This document shows, piece after piece, positions 52,001 to 62,647 of a stretch of DNA of 64,000 bases. The stretch spans positions 1-64,000 of the forward strand of contig JAJKFJ010022671.1 in assembly GCA_027382625.1 (NCBI GenBank), written 5' to 3'. This DNA comes from Tetmemena sp. SeJ-2015. Its lineage: Eukaryota; Ciliophora; Spirotrichea; Sporadotrichida; Oxytrichidae. Both the position numbers and the translations under genes were made by a program. A model generated the notes under the pieces. The model was not told the origin of the DNA, ran no database searches, and saw only the letters and a list, made by a program, of their open reading frames with translations. Each line of letters starts with the position of its first letter. The stretch's first letter is position 1.

Positions 52001-54387
52001 TTCTCTAATCTATGATAAGTATAGAAACATATTTTAATGTGTATTTATCATTTAATGCTATATATTTTGAATCTTAAGTTAATTATCCTGCTCTAAATAG
52101 CTTTTACATTGATAGCAAATAATCTGAAGATTCTAAATTTATCAAAGAAGTGGTAATTTATTCGTTTTTATCCTTTATAATAATACTAGGAAGCCTTTTA
52201 AGACGTTTGAAAACGCAGTAAACTTCAATATGCTAATTAGATTCATTCTTGAATCGTACTAATTCTTATTTATTAATTATTACATTGAAATCATTCTTTG
52301 TGCTATTATCAACATTAATTGCAAATCTATATTTTGTTTTTTGACATGTGGGCTGTAAGCATAGTTCTCTAACAAATTTAAATAGCCTATTCTTGAAGTT
52401 CCAGGAAGTATTTTAGCTTTTTCACTCTCAGTAACTTAAATTAATAATTTGTCTTTACTTCGATGGCAGTGGTTTTTGGAGGATTCTTACTTTGTTTCTA
52501 CTTAATCTATGGTTACAAAAAATAAAGACATAATAGACGCTACTATAAAAAGAGATATAGTCAGCTTACAGAAGACATCAAAGAGAATCCACAGAGCGAG
52601 GCTTATACTCCTTTTAATTTTCTTTGTAAATTGTTAGAAAGACAGGCTATATTATTGCTTTTGTATTTTTGGATGACCAATCAAATTTATTAGAGGATAA
52701 ATTAAAAGGTATTTATAAATTTAAGTTAACAAGGATTGCAGATATTAGTGATAGAAGTGATAACACTTTGTATGCTATTGTACCAAATTGTCGTTAATCC
52801 TTACAAGTCACATTCTCATAATCAGCTCTTGATTCTCAAAAAATATAAATATTTTTCTGAACGATGTGATGCTACTGTTGATCTTATTTACATTCATTCC
52901 ATTTTGCGATGCATATACCCTAGAATCCGAACTTAGAAATATTATGGGTTTAATACCTATTGCTCTCTCGTTGCTTTACATGGTAATAAATATCGGTATT
53001 ATCTGCAATCATACCTTTTAAAATGCAAAACAATACTTCTTGAGAAGGAAACAGAAAAAACAAGCCACGCAAAATTATTTCAGGGAAATTGATTACTTAA
53101 CTCCTTAGCAACAAGCGAGGGAAGTTGATAAGAAAGAGTTGAGTCCACCTATAGTTTAAGAGGATTTCAAGTTTAAAGATGTATAATATCCTGAGTAAAT
53201 TGATAACTATGTCATCAACCTAGTCAGTTTAAAATTATTTATATGAAATCAGTTACCCATCAGATATCCCAAAAGAGAGTGGATAGCTGAATTCCACTTA
53301 TAACTCTCCTCGTTTAATAGGGGCAAGGACTTCAAAAATGGAAAGACCCAGTTAATTTAAAAGGCTGATTTAGAAAATGTCAAAGTCCACTAACTCAGGC
53401 TCTTCAAAGGAAAGCTCTGAAAGATCCATTAAAGAGGAGAAGAATCAATTCGTTAAATCACGAGTTAAAAAACGAAAATAGTCACAGTTCATTAACTAAA
53501 AGTCCAATAAGAATAGCATAGAAGTAAATAACGGGAAAAGGCATAGAAGAGTTAATTCAATTATGAAAAACTACAACAAAGGGCTTGAATACTCGGATGA
53601 AATTACAGAGCATCAAATTATCCAAACTCTCTAAGATAGCTCTAATTAAAGAAACCACCAGCCACTATCTCTTGATTTGTTACAATACACTTATCAAGAT
53701 TAAGACTATGGCCTCAGAGCTACTCCATCATCAGTTACAGTTGAGGGTATATACGATGAAATTTACTAACACAAGCTCAATTATCATTCTATTTTTTCTA
53801 TTTTAAATAAATCATGTTCAAAACTAGATTTAGCTTTTAGATACGAAAAACAGGATGAAGCTTTTGAATTCAAAATACTTTATAGGTTCTCAAAAAGAAA
53901 AATTAGAAGTATGAAGAATAAAAGACAAGAAAAGCCAATCAGAATCACTGATTTGTAATTATATTTACTCATATGGGTGAAAGCAGTTTCATATTAACAT
54001 AACGGGATTCTAAAATCCTCACTCTTATTTCTAGTAATTTTTTTTATATTTAAATATAAATTTTTGAAAGATTCTTCAATTTATCTTATAAATACAGTGA
54101 AAGTAAGAAATCCAAATATTGGTTCTCACTATTTAAAATATAATGTAGCTTCTTTCTTTATGGAATAAAATAGTCAAAATTAAAATAAAAGCATCAAAAC
54201 TATTTAAATATCTTATGAATTAAATTTATAAGGCTCAATACATATAAAATACTTTTAAATTCATATCTTAAGCTAGCTAGATTGGTTTAAAAGACAGATG
54301 TAAATGATTTTAAAAAATTTAATTTTATTATAATTAAATGAAGCATCAATGATAAGTAGGCAAGGAAAATTGTTTTCATCTTAATGA
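46046..54387 (+). CDS. gene 5: propeller, cadherin-like and TRP-like membrane protein with long cytosolic tail (interrupted)
   Basis: Propeller-like blocks: 46,046-46,260 (YIIYIVFGGTLNNAQPFLGY), 46,310-46,460, 47,840-47,935 (NSLFVGGGGQYLTT), 47,955-48,105 and 48,118-48,235 (RIFGCFSGISTTKFPTGNG). Cadherin-like: 48,500-48,690, 49,130-49,430, 49,560-49,770 (SIQSCTDFAGILYFDMV), 49,770-50,410 (SSYTPSSCGTLTYLVSD), then 50,690-50,880 and 51,000-51,440 (NYTFTMQDSLNISTL; PPQV). Membrane half: 51,510-51,730 (TMSTVFGSNFFVSFLVSQSA, INDIGSFNLLPVDG), 52,205-52,330 (IRFILESYQFLFINYYIEII), 52,450-52,836, 52,859-53,229 (LFTFIPFCDAYTLESELRNI). After a 25-bp IES a Ser/Lys-rich tail follows (SGSSKESSERSIKEEKNQF, KRHRRVNSIMKNYNKGLEYS) to about 53,960; the frame stays open to TGA at 54,385-54,387. 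It is the most readable member. Confidence 0.78.
46633..47123. mobile_element. MITE-like element, about 490 bp
   Basis: Left end TATAGGAAGAATACGAAAGG, with GAGATATAAAATGAAG inside; right end on the other strand GGCTAAAATACGAATGAATT. Ends and length match the element at 16,447-16,938. No coding capacity; lies between propeller blocks of gene 5. Confidence 0.7.
47124..47835. other. gene 5 internal stretch, no coding signal
   Basis: Very AT-rich, IES-like; nothing supported. Confidence 0.4.
51277..51311 (+). other. 35-nt intron in gene 5
   Basis: GTAAGT to TTTATAG; joins ...STTQ to IDKAQIYFTKYYKFQND. This is the codon where genes 1, 3 and 4 have 8-13 bp pointer-flanked inserts instead. Confidence 0.7.
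52837..52858 (+). other. 22-bp IES in gene 5, pointer TTCT
   Basis: TTCT at 52,833-52,836 and 52,855-52,858. Removal joins NQLLIL to NDVMLLLILFTFIPFCDAY in frame. Confidence 0.75.
53230..53254 (+). other. 25-bp IES in gene 5, pointer TCAGTT
   Basis: TCAGTT at 53,224-53,229 and 53,249-53,254. Removal joins NYVINLVS to YPSDIPKESGQLNSTY; without it the frame ends at TGA 53,24x. Confidence 0.8.
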
Positions 54388-54841
54388 TGGCTTTAATTAG
54401 ATTTTTAAGCTGAATTCTAAATTTTAGCATGTTTAACAATTACAATTAATCTTCAACTTATCATTTTGATGATATATAGTTGGTATCAAAATAAGATTAA
54501 AAAACCAGCCACTCATAATTTAATAGTTTTATTTTAACTCTGCTTCAGTATTTTCAGAACTCTCCCTCTCCTCTATTTCTTATTTAACTTGTGTATAAAG
54601 TAATAACTTGGTAGTTTATTTAATTGATAATATTAATGGCAATTTAATGATTTAGTAATAAGGCACTCAATCCTTTTGAAAATGAAAAATTTGTGCATAG
54701 TAAATTTAGTCCAATTTTTTTAAAAAAACATACCCTATTGTTTCACCATTAGAGTAGATATCTTCTTTATTGAAAAATAGTATTACTGACAAAAAATTAG
54801 AACATTTGCATTGATCATTAAAATAAAAATCTGACAAATAA
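54388..54841. other. spacer upstream of kinase 1
   Basis: AT-rich, no coding block; expected to contain the promoter of the kinase gene. No motif identified. Confidence 0.4.
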
Positions 54842-57800
54842 ATGGGAAATATTGCTTAAACTTTCTTTCAAGAAAAAAAGCAGGAACAGACATCTTCTTA
54901 AGAACCCTATAATATAAGAGAAAGTAACACTGAACCCTATAATTTAAGGGAAAATTAAGCTAAAATATGCAGCTAGGACTTATCTCTAAGGGATTCCATA
55001 TATATCATAGATTAATTAGAAAGAGAGCAGGATTTGGAAATCTACATTTAGAGATATCCAATATAGAATATAGCTTACTATATATCTTTAAAGATTTTTA
55101 AATAAACGATTTAGTAAATAGTCTATAAATATACACTATTATAATTAAAATCTATTTTTCAATCTTAAATTTAGCTTATTAATTATAAATAAAGAAAATT
55201 GGCTGACTTTGAATTAGTTTATTATGATAATTTTTAATACTTCTAAAATATTATTTGATATTACTTAAAAATCCTTATTAAAAATTAATGAAACATAAAT
55301 TTGTTTCTTGATTAGTTTAGGAAATTTGATTTTTATCTTAAAATATATATTTAATTTATAAGTTAAATCTTATGAGAAAATAAATAATTTTCTCATCCAA
55401 AAAAGTGCACATTTACAAATTACAAAGTGTTGAGTATTCTTGGAGAAGGCGCATTTGGCGTGGTGCACTTAGCAATGGACACTAATAAGAAAATGTGTGC
55501 TTTGAAGATGGTGAAGTTAAGAGATAAATATTCGATAAGAGAGGCATAAATCTTTGAACACATGTTTGGCCGTATGGATACTATGGTAATGTAATGCAAG
55601 GAAATATATCAGGATGAGGATAAGTTGGTTATCGTCATGGATTTTTACGCAGAAGGAACATTAGAAGACTATGCTAATAAAGCAAACAAAGATGATGAAA
55701 CTTATGAACGAGTAGTAGCTGATTAAATACAATTATTTAAATGATATTTAATGTATTTTAAGGTTAAGACAATTAATTATTTACAGCCTTGGATTATCAA
55801 ATTTATATGCATTTTTATAGAAGAAGCAGCTTACATTAATTGATATGATTATTCGTTAGAAAGTGATCTTAATTTTCTGAATTTAAAATCCTCGTTTCAT
55901 TTTGAGTCTAGAGTTCAGACAAACGCAACTATGAATGATGATGATATTCGCGATAAAAATAAATTAATTATTTGTCACTTTTGAATCCCAATCTAGAGAG
56001 ATTGCATAATAAACTCATTTATGTTTTATTAAGTATGTGACGAGCTAAGAGATTTAGACAGCTGAATTTCTCTATAACTCTACTTATTGTTTTTGAATTT
56101 AAGCAATATAAGATTTTAATAAATATATTATAAATAAATTGATGATTGGTTGGTGCACATAACGTAAAACTTGAAATTCTTGCATTAATTTGGAATTATT
56201 CACAGAGATTTAAAGCCTTAAAACGTATTGGTGCAGAAAGGAGGTCTTGGCTACATTTCAGATTACGGTTGTTCCAAACTTAAAGGCCAAAATGATGGAC
56301 CATTACGAACTTCTCCGGGTACACTGGCTTATATGTCGCCGGAAGCTTTAGCTAATGATTAAACCTAGATATTTTTAAAATCAGATGAATATAAATTAAT
56401 TCAAATAGAAACTAATGAAAAAAATTAATAGAAAATGACAAGAAGTTGTATTACTTACAAAGATTATCAATAATTCTTATGCTAATATATAATGAGTTAA
56501 TTATTTTAGATTAGCTATTAATTTTGCTGTTATAAGATTTAAAACTAATAATAGCCAACACAAATTTTCAAATTTTATATCGCTAAGGTAATATCTTTTA
56601 ATTATTTAATTTAATTTCAATTGAATTTGTACCAAAAGAGATAAATCATGAAAATGGTTGCTTGACAAATATTTGTTGATATTTTTATTAAAGAATAAAA
56701 AACTTATATTTAAATTAATATATATATATATATTTATATCTTCAATTTAGTGATAAAAAAACCTGAAATGTAAGTACAAAAAGATCTGAGACAGAAAGCC
56801 AGCTTCTAGTTTAGATTCCTACTTATTTTAAACCACCTTATATTAATAATTAAAATTCTTTATTTTATATGTTTTGATGTTGACTTAGATTTTTCAACAG
56901 ACATTTGGTCCCTTGGAGTTCTAATCTATAATATATGCACGGGGTCGACTAGTTATGAAGGTGATTCAATAGTAGAAGCAGTCAAGAAGGGAAAGCAGCC
57001 ATAACTTGGCTAATATTTGTAGAAATAATTTCATACTCATTTTTTATTAGATTTAAAGATAAGCAGATATTTCTTCATGTGTTTTTTTTTAGTTTAAAAA
57101 GTAAGATTTCATATTTCATAAAGTGAGATTCGAAAACTTATTTATTTTTTGTTGTTGTCAAAATATTTTAGGAGAAAGAAAATTATTTTTGTGAATAGTT
57201 TAAGAGCCTTTAGTCCTTAGTTAATTTGCTTTTGGTGTACGATAGAAACGGAAGAATTAAAATTGATACAGTATAAACAAAAATAAATTTGTCAAATAAT
57301 AAAATTTGAGTAAGAATTATTTTAAGAAAAGATAATCCTATATGAATATATAAATAATTTTTAAATAGATAAATCACATCCCGAGCGTGTCTTAAGATAA
57401 GATAAAAAGTGTCGCTTGATTAATGAATGAGATATTTAATTATTTTAACAAAAAGTATTTATTTTCTTGTGCTAATAATTAGAGTTATTTATTTTTTCCT
57501 TCTTTGATTCTCATTCAAAATTTGAATATAGTATTTTTTTAAGATAATAAATTTGTTCCACATTACTCTCTATTTTACTCTTCTAAATTATTTTATCTTT
57601 AAACTCTATTTTTGGAAATTAAAAGATTTAATAAGCGAGTAATTCTTTTTGAAATATCGATTTGCTTTATTGTTTAAGAGAATTCACTATTTGTAAATAT
57701 AGTTTTGTTAGATTACAATTTTTAAAGGGAGTTTACGAACATCTAGATCAATTGAGAGCTGAGATTTACTAGAAGTCAATTTTAAATGCAAACTTTAGAA

Positions 57801-60488
57801 GAAAAAATGTTAACCCTAAAAGTGTAGCATGGTCGATATTGCATGACAACGGAAAGCCTGGGGCTAATTATTTCGGCTACTGCTAAACTCAAACCTGTTC
57901 ATATAGCAAAGAAAAATAGCTTTTCCATTTAGGATATATAACAATAGAATTCAATGTCGGCAAATACAGTCAATATCCTAGTCCAACTTTCATTTCTGAT
58001 AAGACAATTAATATTTTGAAGAAGTTATTAATGAAGGGAATTTAACAAAATTAAATAAATAAAAGGAGGATTTAAATATTTTTCGTATTATCTTTGAGGA
58101 GAATGTTTTTAAAGGGATTTAAAAAGAGAAAAATAAATTTTAAGATGTTCTTTCTAGACAGAAAGATTAATAAAATTAAATGATTAATTTTTGAAGCTAA
58201 CTTATAATTTACAAAAGTTTGGGATTAATTTGTATAATAAATCTCAATAAACTTTGTAGATCAGCTAAACGGATCTTCAAGGAAGAAATATCTTAGAAAT
58301 TGTTTTATATACAAATCTATATTAAATCTCCATAAAGACTCTACTATTAGATGATGTCTCATATATACGAAATCATAATTGTTAATAAACTTCAGTAAAT
58401 TAGCTCAAAGATCACTAATAAAACGTTTATAAAAGCTTCATTTTTTTAAAATAATAATTCTCATCTTAATTTTTTCGCGATTTCAACTAAGATTAAGATT
58501 GACTAACTTTTAAAAGTGCAAATAAGCATTAGTTTCTTCTTTTAAATAGTATCTAAAATTAAATGGCCCTATAATTTACTTGTTATATATGTAACTATTT
58601 TAGATTATTTTAGATCCTCCAAGCTTGCTAACAGACATATATAACCTTCCTTAGAGGATAACAGTTTAACTTTATAAAGCACTTAAATTATTCAATAAGC
58701 ATACATTAATAATAATTGTAATAACTCACTCCAAGTTTATATATGAAGATTCTGATTTCTAAACTCTTTGCATTTAATTTAATACTAAGTGTAAAATCTG
58801 TGAAGAAGAGAATTTCTGTTTAGATATTGATGATTTTTTCTATTGGGATGTCTTCCCCACTTAATGTTTAATGAGAGTGATGTTTATTGGAAATGGAAGA
58901 ACAGAGCCTGAAGTTATCTTTTCTGAAAAGATAAGCTCTTCAATGCTATAAATAGATTAACTAGAGCAACTAGAAGAAGTGCAGCAGACTATCGCTAGGT
59001 ATTGGGGCATCAGAAAAAACTATGAAGGAGGCTAAGGCAGCGTTAAACTTATTTTCTCATCTCTATGAAAATAAAGTTAAATTTATCTACACAAGAATTT
59101 AAAAATTGTTTAATAAACTATTTCCTTTTCCGCATATTAAATTAGAATTAGTTGCTGAAACAAATCAATCAACTAAGGGGAATAGAATTTTATAAAAACA
59201 AAACATATTTTCCATTTAAAAAGTCATATTTAAATGCTTCTATTAAATCACTGGATTAAGGAGATTGATATTCTCTAAGCAGTTTCTTATGTCATCAATA
59301 TTTATTTATTAAAATGAAAGATATAATTACTTTTAAATAAACTTTAAAAAATCTTTAAACATTAAATTTTAAAGTTGTTTTAATTTCGAATTTGATGAAT
59401 TATTAATATATTTAACACTAACTGCGCCAATGGAAAAATTAATAATCACTCTTTAAAAAAGAAGAGTGAAGAGCTCTTCGCTCAAACTCAATAAGTGGAG
59501 CTCCCTCTTTTAAATATAAGCTAAGAAAATAAAATTGAAGGTAAATTTGTGTTTGTGTTTAACAATAGCTAATTATATGGAGTATAGGAGAAAGAAGACT
59601 AACGGAAGAGGACATAGTTATGATGATTCCTGTGCGCTGACATCAGTATCATATAGCTTTTGCTTACTTTACCAACTTTATCACCAACTCATTCCTTGCC
59701 TACAACTATTGGAATAATATATAAGATTTAAGATTGATTGATCTATCTATCTCATATAATTTCTTTAACGATTTTTATGAATTATAAAAGTGTTTTAATT
59801 TTATTCTAGATTTTCTTCGGTAAATGGTTTGGAAAAGTTTGATTTCCAATAATTTTAAAATTTAATCAAACCTGTTTAAAAAAAAAATTCATTTATTATT
59901 TAAAAAGGAATGGAAGAAAAAGAATTCACAAGGAACTGGAGGAAGCAAAGTAGCAGAGACTCTTGAAATATAGTTGATAGCACATCTAAGTAAGTAAACC
60001 TAAATTATTTGAAAAATTAGATGTTTATTATTGAGTTTAGTTATTTAAGTCTAGCTATAATACCTTTATAGTCAAACTTAGATATATTGAAAATGGCGAT
60101 GCAGCGCGCAAGAGTCCTTTAAGTTCTCCACTCTTCCAGAATTTGTCTATGACTCTTTTTTGCATTACTATTCACTATGCAAATGATCTCTCCTATCCAA
60201 AGGTCAAGGTAAGTTTGAATAATCACTACCCATCTACTAAAAAATCAGTTTTAGGACTTCAGTGCGGAAAAAAATAAAAAAAGAGAAAATTTAAAAGAGG
60301 CAATTAAAATATAAGATAAAATAAGACTTTGGACAAGGAGAATGCAAATATAAAATTTGTACCCAGTAAAAAGAATGCACTGCAAATGTATTTAAATAAT
60401 TAAATTTTATAAATCATAATTCTATTCTTCCAAAATTCTTTTTTGGGGGTATTAAAAATTAAATAAAAGCTTTAATACATTTCAATGA
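54842..60488 (+). CDS. kinase 1: N-myristoylated-type protein kinase with long C-terminal extension (10 MDSs)
   Basis: Start ATG 54,842 (MGNIAQTFF, a myristoylation-type N-terminus). Removing nine IESs and one intron gives about 730 codons. N-terminus: two EPYN[I/L]RE repeats (residues ~24-41). Kinase domain: LGEGAFGVVHLAMD (Gly loop), CALKMVK (VAIK Lys), REAQIFEHM (alphaC Glu), VMDFYAEGTLEDY (hinge), FGIIHRDLKPQN (HRD), SDYGCSK (DYG instead of DFG), TLAYMSPEA (APE-like), DIWSLGVLIYNICTGS, LLVYDRNGRIKID (end of C-lobe). The C-terminal half is unrecognised: NPKSVAWSILHDNGKPGANY, YCQTQTC, CKICEEENFC, DDFFYWDVFPTQC, with paired Cys suggesting metal binding, then a basic end. All catalytic residues are present, so activity is likely. 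Pointers: AATA (tentative), TGATT, TGAT, AGAAA, AGT, TTAATA, TTAA, GACAT, ATATAT. Confidence 0.88.
54930..54970 (+). repeat. short tandem repeat encoding EPYNIRESNT/EPYNLREN
   Basis: GAACCCTATAATATAAGAGA and GAACCCTATAATTTAAGGGA, two near-identical units in the first MDS of kinase 1. Kinase 2 has a single related unit (EDPYNIS). Confidence 0.8.
55071..55382 (+). other. IES 1 of kinase 1 (312 bp, pointer AATA, tentative)
   Basis: AATA at 55,067-55,070 and 55,379-55,382; joining gives RYPIQNKQFSHPKKCTFTNY, which lines up with RYPII...YYNPKKETFGHY of kinase 2. Short pointer, so the exact junction could differ. Confidence 0.6.
55725..56147 (+). other. IES 2 of kinase 1 (423 bp, pointer TGATT)
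   Basis: TGATT at 55,720-55,724 and 56,143-56,147; joining gives ERVVADWLVHITQNLKFLHQ followed by FGIIHRDLKPQN, exactly the expected kinase alphaE to catalytic loop. Confidence 0.9.
56360..56878 (+). other. IES 3 of kinase 1 (519 bp, pointer TGAT)
   Basis: TGAT at 56,356-56,359 and 56,875-56,878; joining gives YMSPEALANDVDLDFSTDIW, spanning APE-like to alphaF. Confidence 0.85.
57026..57177 (+). other. IES 4 of kinase 1 (152 bp, pointer AGAAA)
   Basis: AGAAA at 57,021-57,025 and 57,173-57,177; joining gives QPQLGQYLQKENYFCEQFKS. Confidence 0.85.
57273..57732 (+). other. IES 5 of kinase 1 (460 bp, pointer AGT)
   Basis: AGT at 57,270-57,272 and 57,730-57,732; joining gives GRIKIDTVYEHLDQLRAEIY. 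Only 3 bp, but phase and protein continuity agree. Confidence 0.7.
58014..58784 (+). other. IES 6 of kinase 1 (771 bp, pointer TTAATA)
   Basis: TTAATA at 58,008-58,013 and 58,779-58,784; joining gives FISDKTINTKCKICEEENFC. Confidence 0.85.
59047..59415 (+). other. IES 7 of kinase 1 (369 bp, pointer TTAA)
   Basis: TTAA at 59,043-59,046 and 59,412-59,415; joining gives GGQGSVNTNCANGKINNHSL. Confidence 0.8.
59616..59643 (+). other. IES 8 of kinase 1 (28 bp, pointer GACAT)
   Basis: GACAT at 59,611-59,615 and 59,639-59,643; joining gives KEDQRKRTSVSYSFCLLYQL and removes a TGA TGA pair. Confidence 0.75.
59723..60087 (+). other. IES 9 of kinase 1 (365 bp, pointer ATATAT)
   Basis: ATATAT at 59,717-59,722 and 60,082-60,087; joining gives LQLLEQYIENGDAARKSPLS. 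Confidence 0.85.
60209..60254 (+). other. 46-nt intron near the 3' end of kinase 1
   Basis: GTAAGT to GTTTTAG; splicing gives LSYPKVKDFSAEKNKKRENL, after which the frame runs to TGA at 60,486-60,488. Confidence 0.7.
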
Positions 60489-61136
60489 TAGCATTTATTC
60501 TTTTATTTTTTGGTTTTTAAAATTTTAAGCCGGGAATTTTTAAAAATTTACTTTTTTTTTAAAGATATTTTAAATTTAAAATGGAAAAAATTTGCATCCT
60601 TTTGTGCCAAGTTGATGGTAAATAATAATATTTTGAGAAATCGATTAAATAATATTCGAATTTTTGGAAAACCCCAAATGATTTATTTTTAATTCTTTCA
60701 TCAATTTCTTTTTTATTTTCCATAACGGATGGAAATGATATAATAAACGAATAATAAAATCAGTATATTTATGAAATTTGGTCTAAGTTAGTACGGATTT
60801 TCGGTTTTTTGAATTTTTGGGGCTCCCATAACTTATTTGTTTACCCCCTCAACAGATCAAAAGGGGTGAAAATTCCGTCTTTAGGTTAGGGTTATTTTTG
60901 GCGGAATTCCCAAACCACATATTCTTGGGCTCTATCTTCTACACCAATTAAAACCTATAATATTTAAAAAGTAAAAAAGTTGTGTATAAATTTAATTTTT
61001 TTTTAATATTTTTAATCATGCGAGTCAAACGCAAATTACCAAAAATAACTAAAATGATCCATTCCCATCTCACATTTTACTCTAAAGGTTAATTTTGTCT
61101 CCACAGTAGTAAAAACCAACTCAACTCCATCGAAAA
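60489..61136. other. spacer, AT-rich with scattered G/C runs
   Basis: No gene supported. From about 60,780 runs such as TTTTTGGGGCTCCC and ACCCCCTC appear, like those at 1-300. Confidence 0.4.
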
Positions 61137-61610
61137 ATGTTGAGAGTGCCCACACTATCTCTCACATTTGAAAGTTTCTTTGCAGATGAGAAAGTTTTGG
61201 TTTCAGCGTTCCTCATCCACTTCTAAGTTTTAAATTACATCAATTATTTGATTGATCCTCAAACTCTTCGCCCCTAAGGCACTTCAGTTTGGGGGAAGGG
61301 GGAAATCTTCCTTGAAGTTTCATTATTAAAAATTTTGGTGGGCCTTTTTCAAATAAAAAATTAATTATAAGGGTTTTTAAAATAAGATTTTATTTAATTG
61401 AAAATATATTTCTCCAGGTTAGAGGATGGTGAAGTTTTAGTGCGACGAAGGTTTTTCACACACAACAAAACCCTTTATGAAAAAGAGTTGGACAAGAAGC
61501 ACTAAAAAAGAAATTTACAGTAGAAAAAATAATACAAATGCGTTACTTGCAGGAATCAGCGAAGACTCAAGATGTTTATGTCATCATTCTCAGCTTTCAC
61601 AAGATAATGA
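61137..61610 (+). CDS. unrecognised 157-residue ORF
   Basis: ATG to TGA with eleven Gln-reassigned codons or fewer per 100. Reads MLRVPTLSLTFESFFADEKV ... RLEDGEVLVRRRFFTHNKTL ... KCVTCRNQRRLKMF. The middle (DEKVLVSAF, EDGEVLVRRRFF) is protein-like. A second frame is open at 61,487-61,640 (YLQESAKTQDVYVIILSFHK), so a frameshift or small IES near 61,500 is possible. No family recognised; upstream the frame stays open without another ATG. Confidence 0.4.
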
Positions 61611-61639
61611 AAGCAAAGAAGGATTAAGCTGAGTAAAAA

Positions 61640-62647
61640 TGACTACAATTTTTAATGTTCCAGACCCTGCAGAGTTTAAGGATACGAAGCTGCTTTTTAA
61701 CTTAGTGCATAATCAACCTCTCGATACACAGTTTTGGCGTTTGATTTTCGCGGGTCCAAAAGCCCTAATTTTAAACCCCCTTCGGGCCCCAATTTTTCAA
61801 AAACTTTTTAATTTCACTCTGAAAGGCCTAGATGGGGAGGAAAAATTTTTATTCACTTGTTAAAAACTTTTGGGGTACGTCAGCCCCCTTTTTGGGCCCC
61901 GATTTTTTTGCTAGAAAAATTTGAAAAAATTTTATTTTAAAATTTTTTCCCAAAATCCCCCCCAAATTTAATGGGGAAAAAAAATTTTTGAAAAACTTTG
62001 GCAATTATAGAGGGGTTTTGAACCCAAACCTCCCCAAATTTTAAATATAAAGACTAAAAAAGTGGCTTCTTAAAGTAATACCTGGCTTTCTAACCTATAG
62101 GGAAAAAAAACGGGGCTGAAGGGATAATTTCTTTTTATTTTCAATAATCTAATTTAAAATCCGAAAATAAATTTACTTATTTTGAAGTTTGTATAAACAC
62201 ATAAATAAATTGATTAAATTAGGTACCTATTGATCTTGATTATGCATATTTATATTTATTTTTAAAAAATAGAACGACCATAATCTCTAATTCATTTAAT
62301 AAATAACACTTATCTATTCTTAAGCTATTTTTGTCAAAAATTAAAAGAACGACCGTGCTTTAGATTTTGAGGTTTTTATATAAAGTTTTTAAAAGTTATT
62401 TTATTTCAGTATTTTTAAATACAGCGCAAATTCTGTCAAAGAGATTATTAATGACAAATAAATAAGTTAGATAACATAATTTTATGAAATAGTTTATTTC
62501 ATTCATAATATTCTAGATATTAAATTGGATTTTTTAAAAAAAAGAAAATCCGATATTAATCATTAAACACTATAGATATTAGACAATTATTTAATTTAAA
62601 TTTTATTATAAACATAAATTAATTTATTAACTAAAATCTTATCCATT
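61640..62647. other. G/C-run-rich stretch followed by AT-rich spacer
   Basis: 61,740-62,110 is packed with runs such as TTCGGGCCCC, TTTTTGGGCCCC and AATCCCCCCC, as at 1-300. An open frame at 61,639-61,863 lies within this low-complexity sequence and is not called. 62,110-62,647 is AT-rich and leads to kinase 2. Confidence 0.45.

Noticed and set aside
61639..61863. 74-codon frame (MTTIFNVPDPAEF...)
   Set aside because: Runs through the G/C-run-rich repeat; composition follows the repeat and no match to other genes.
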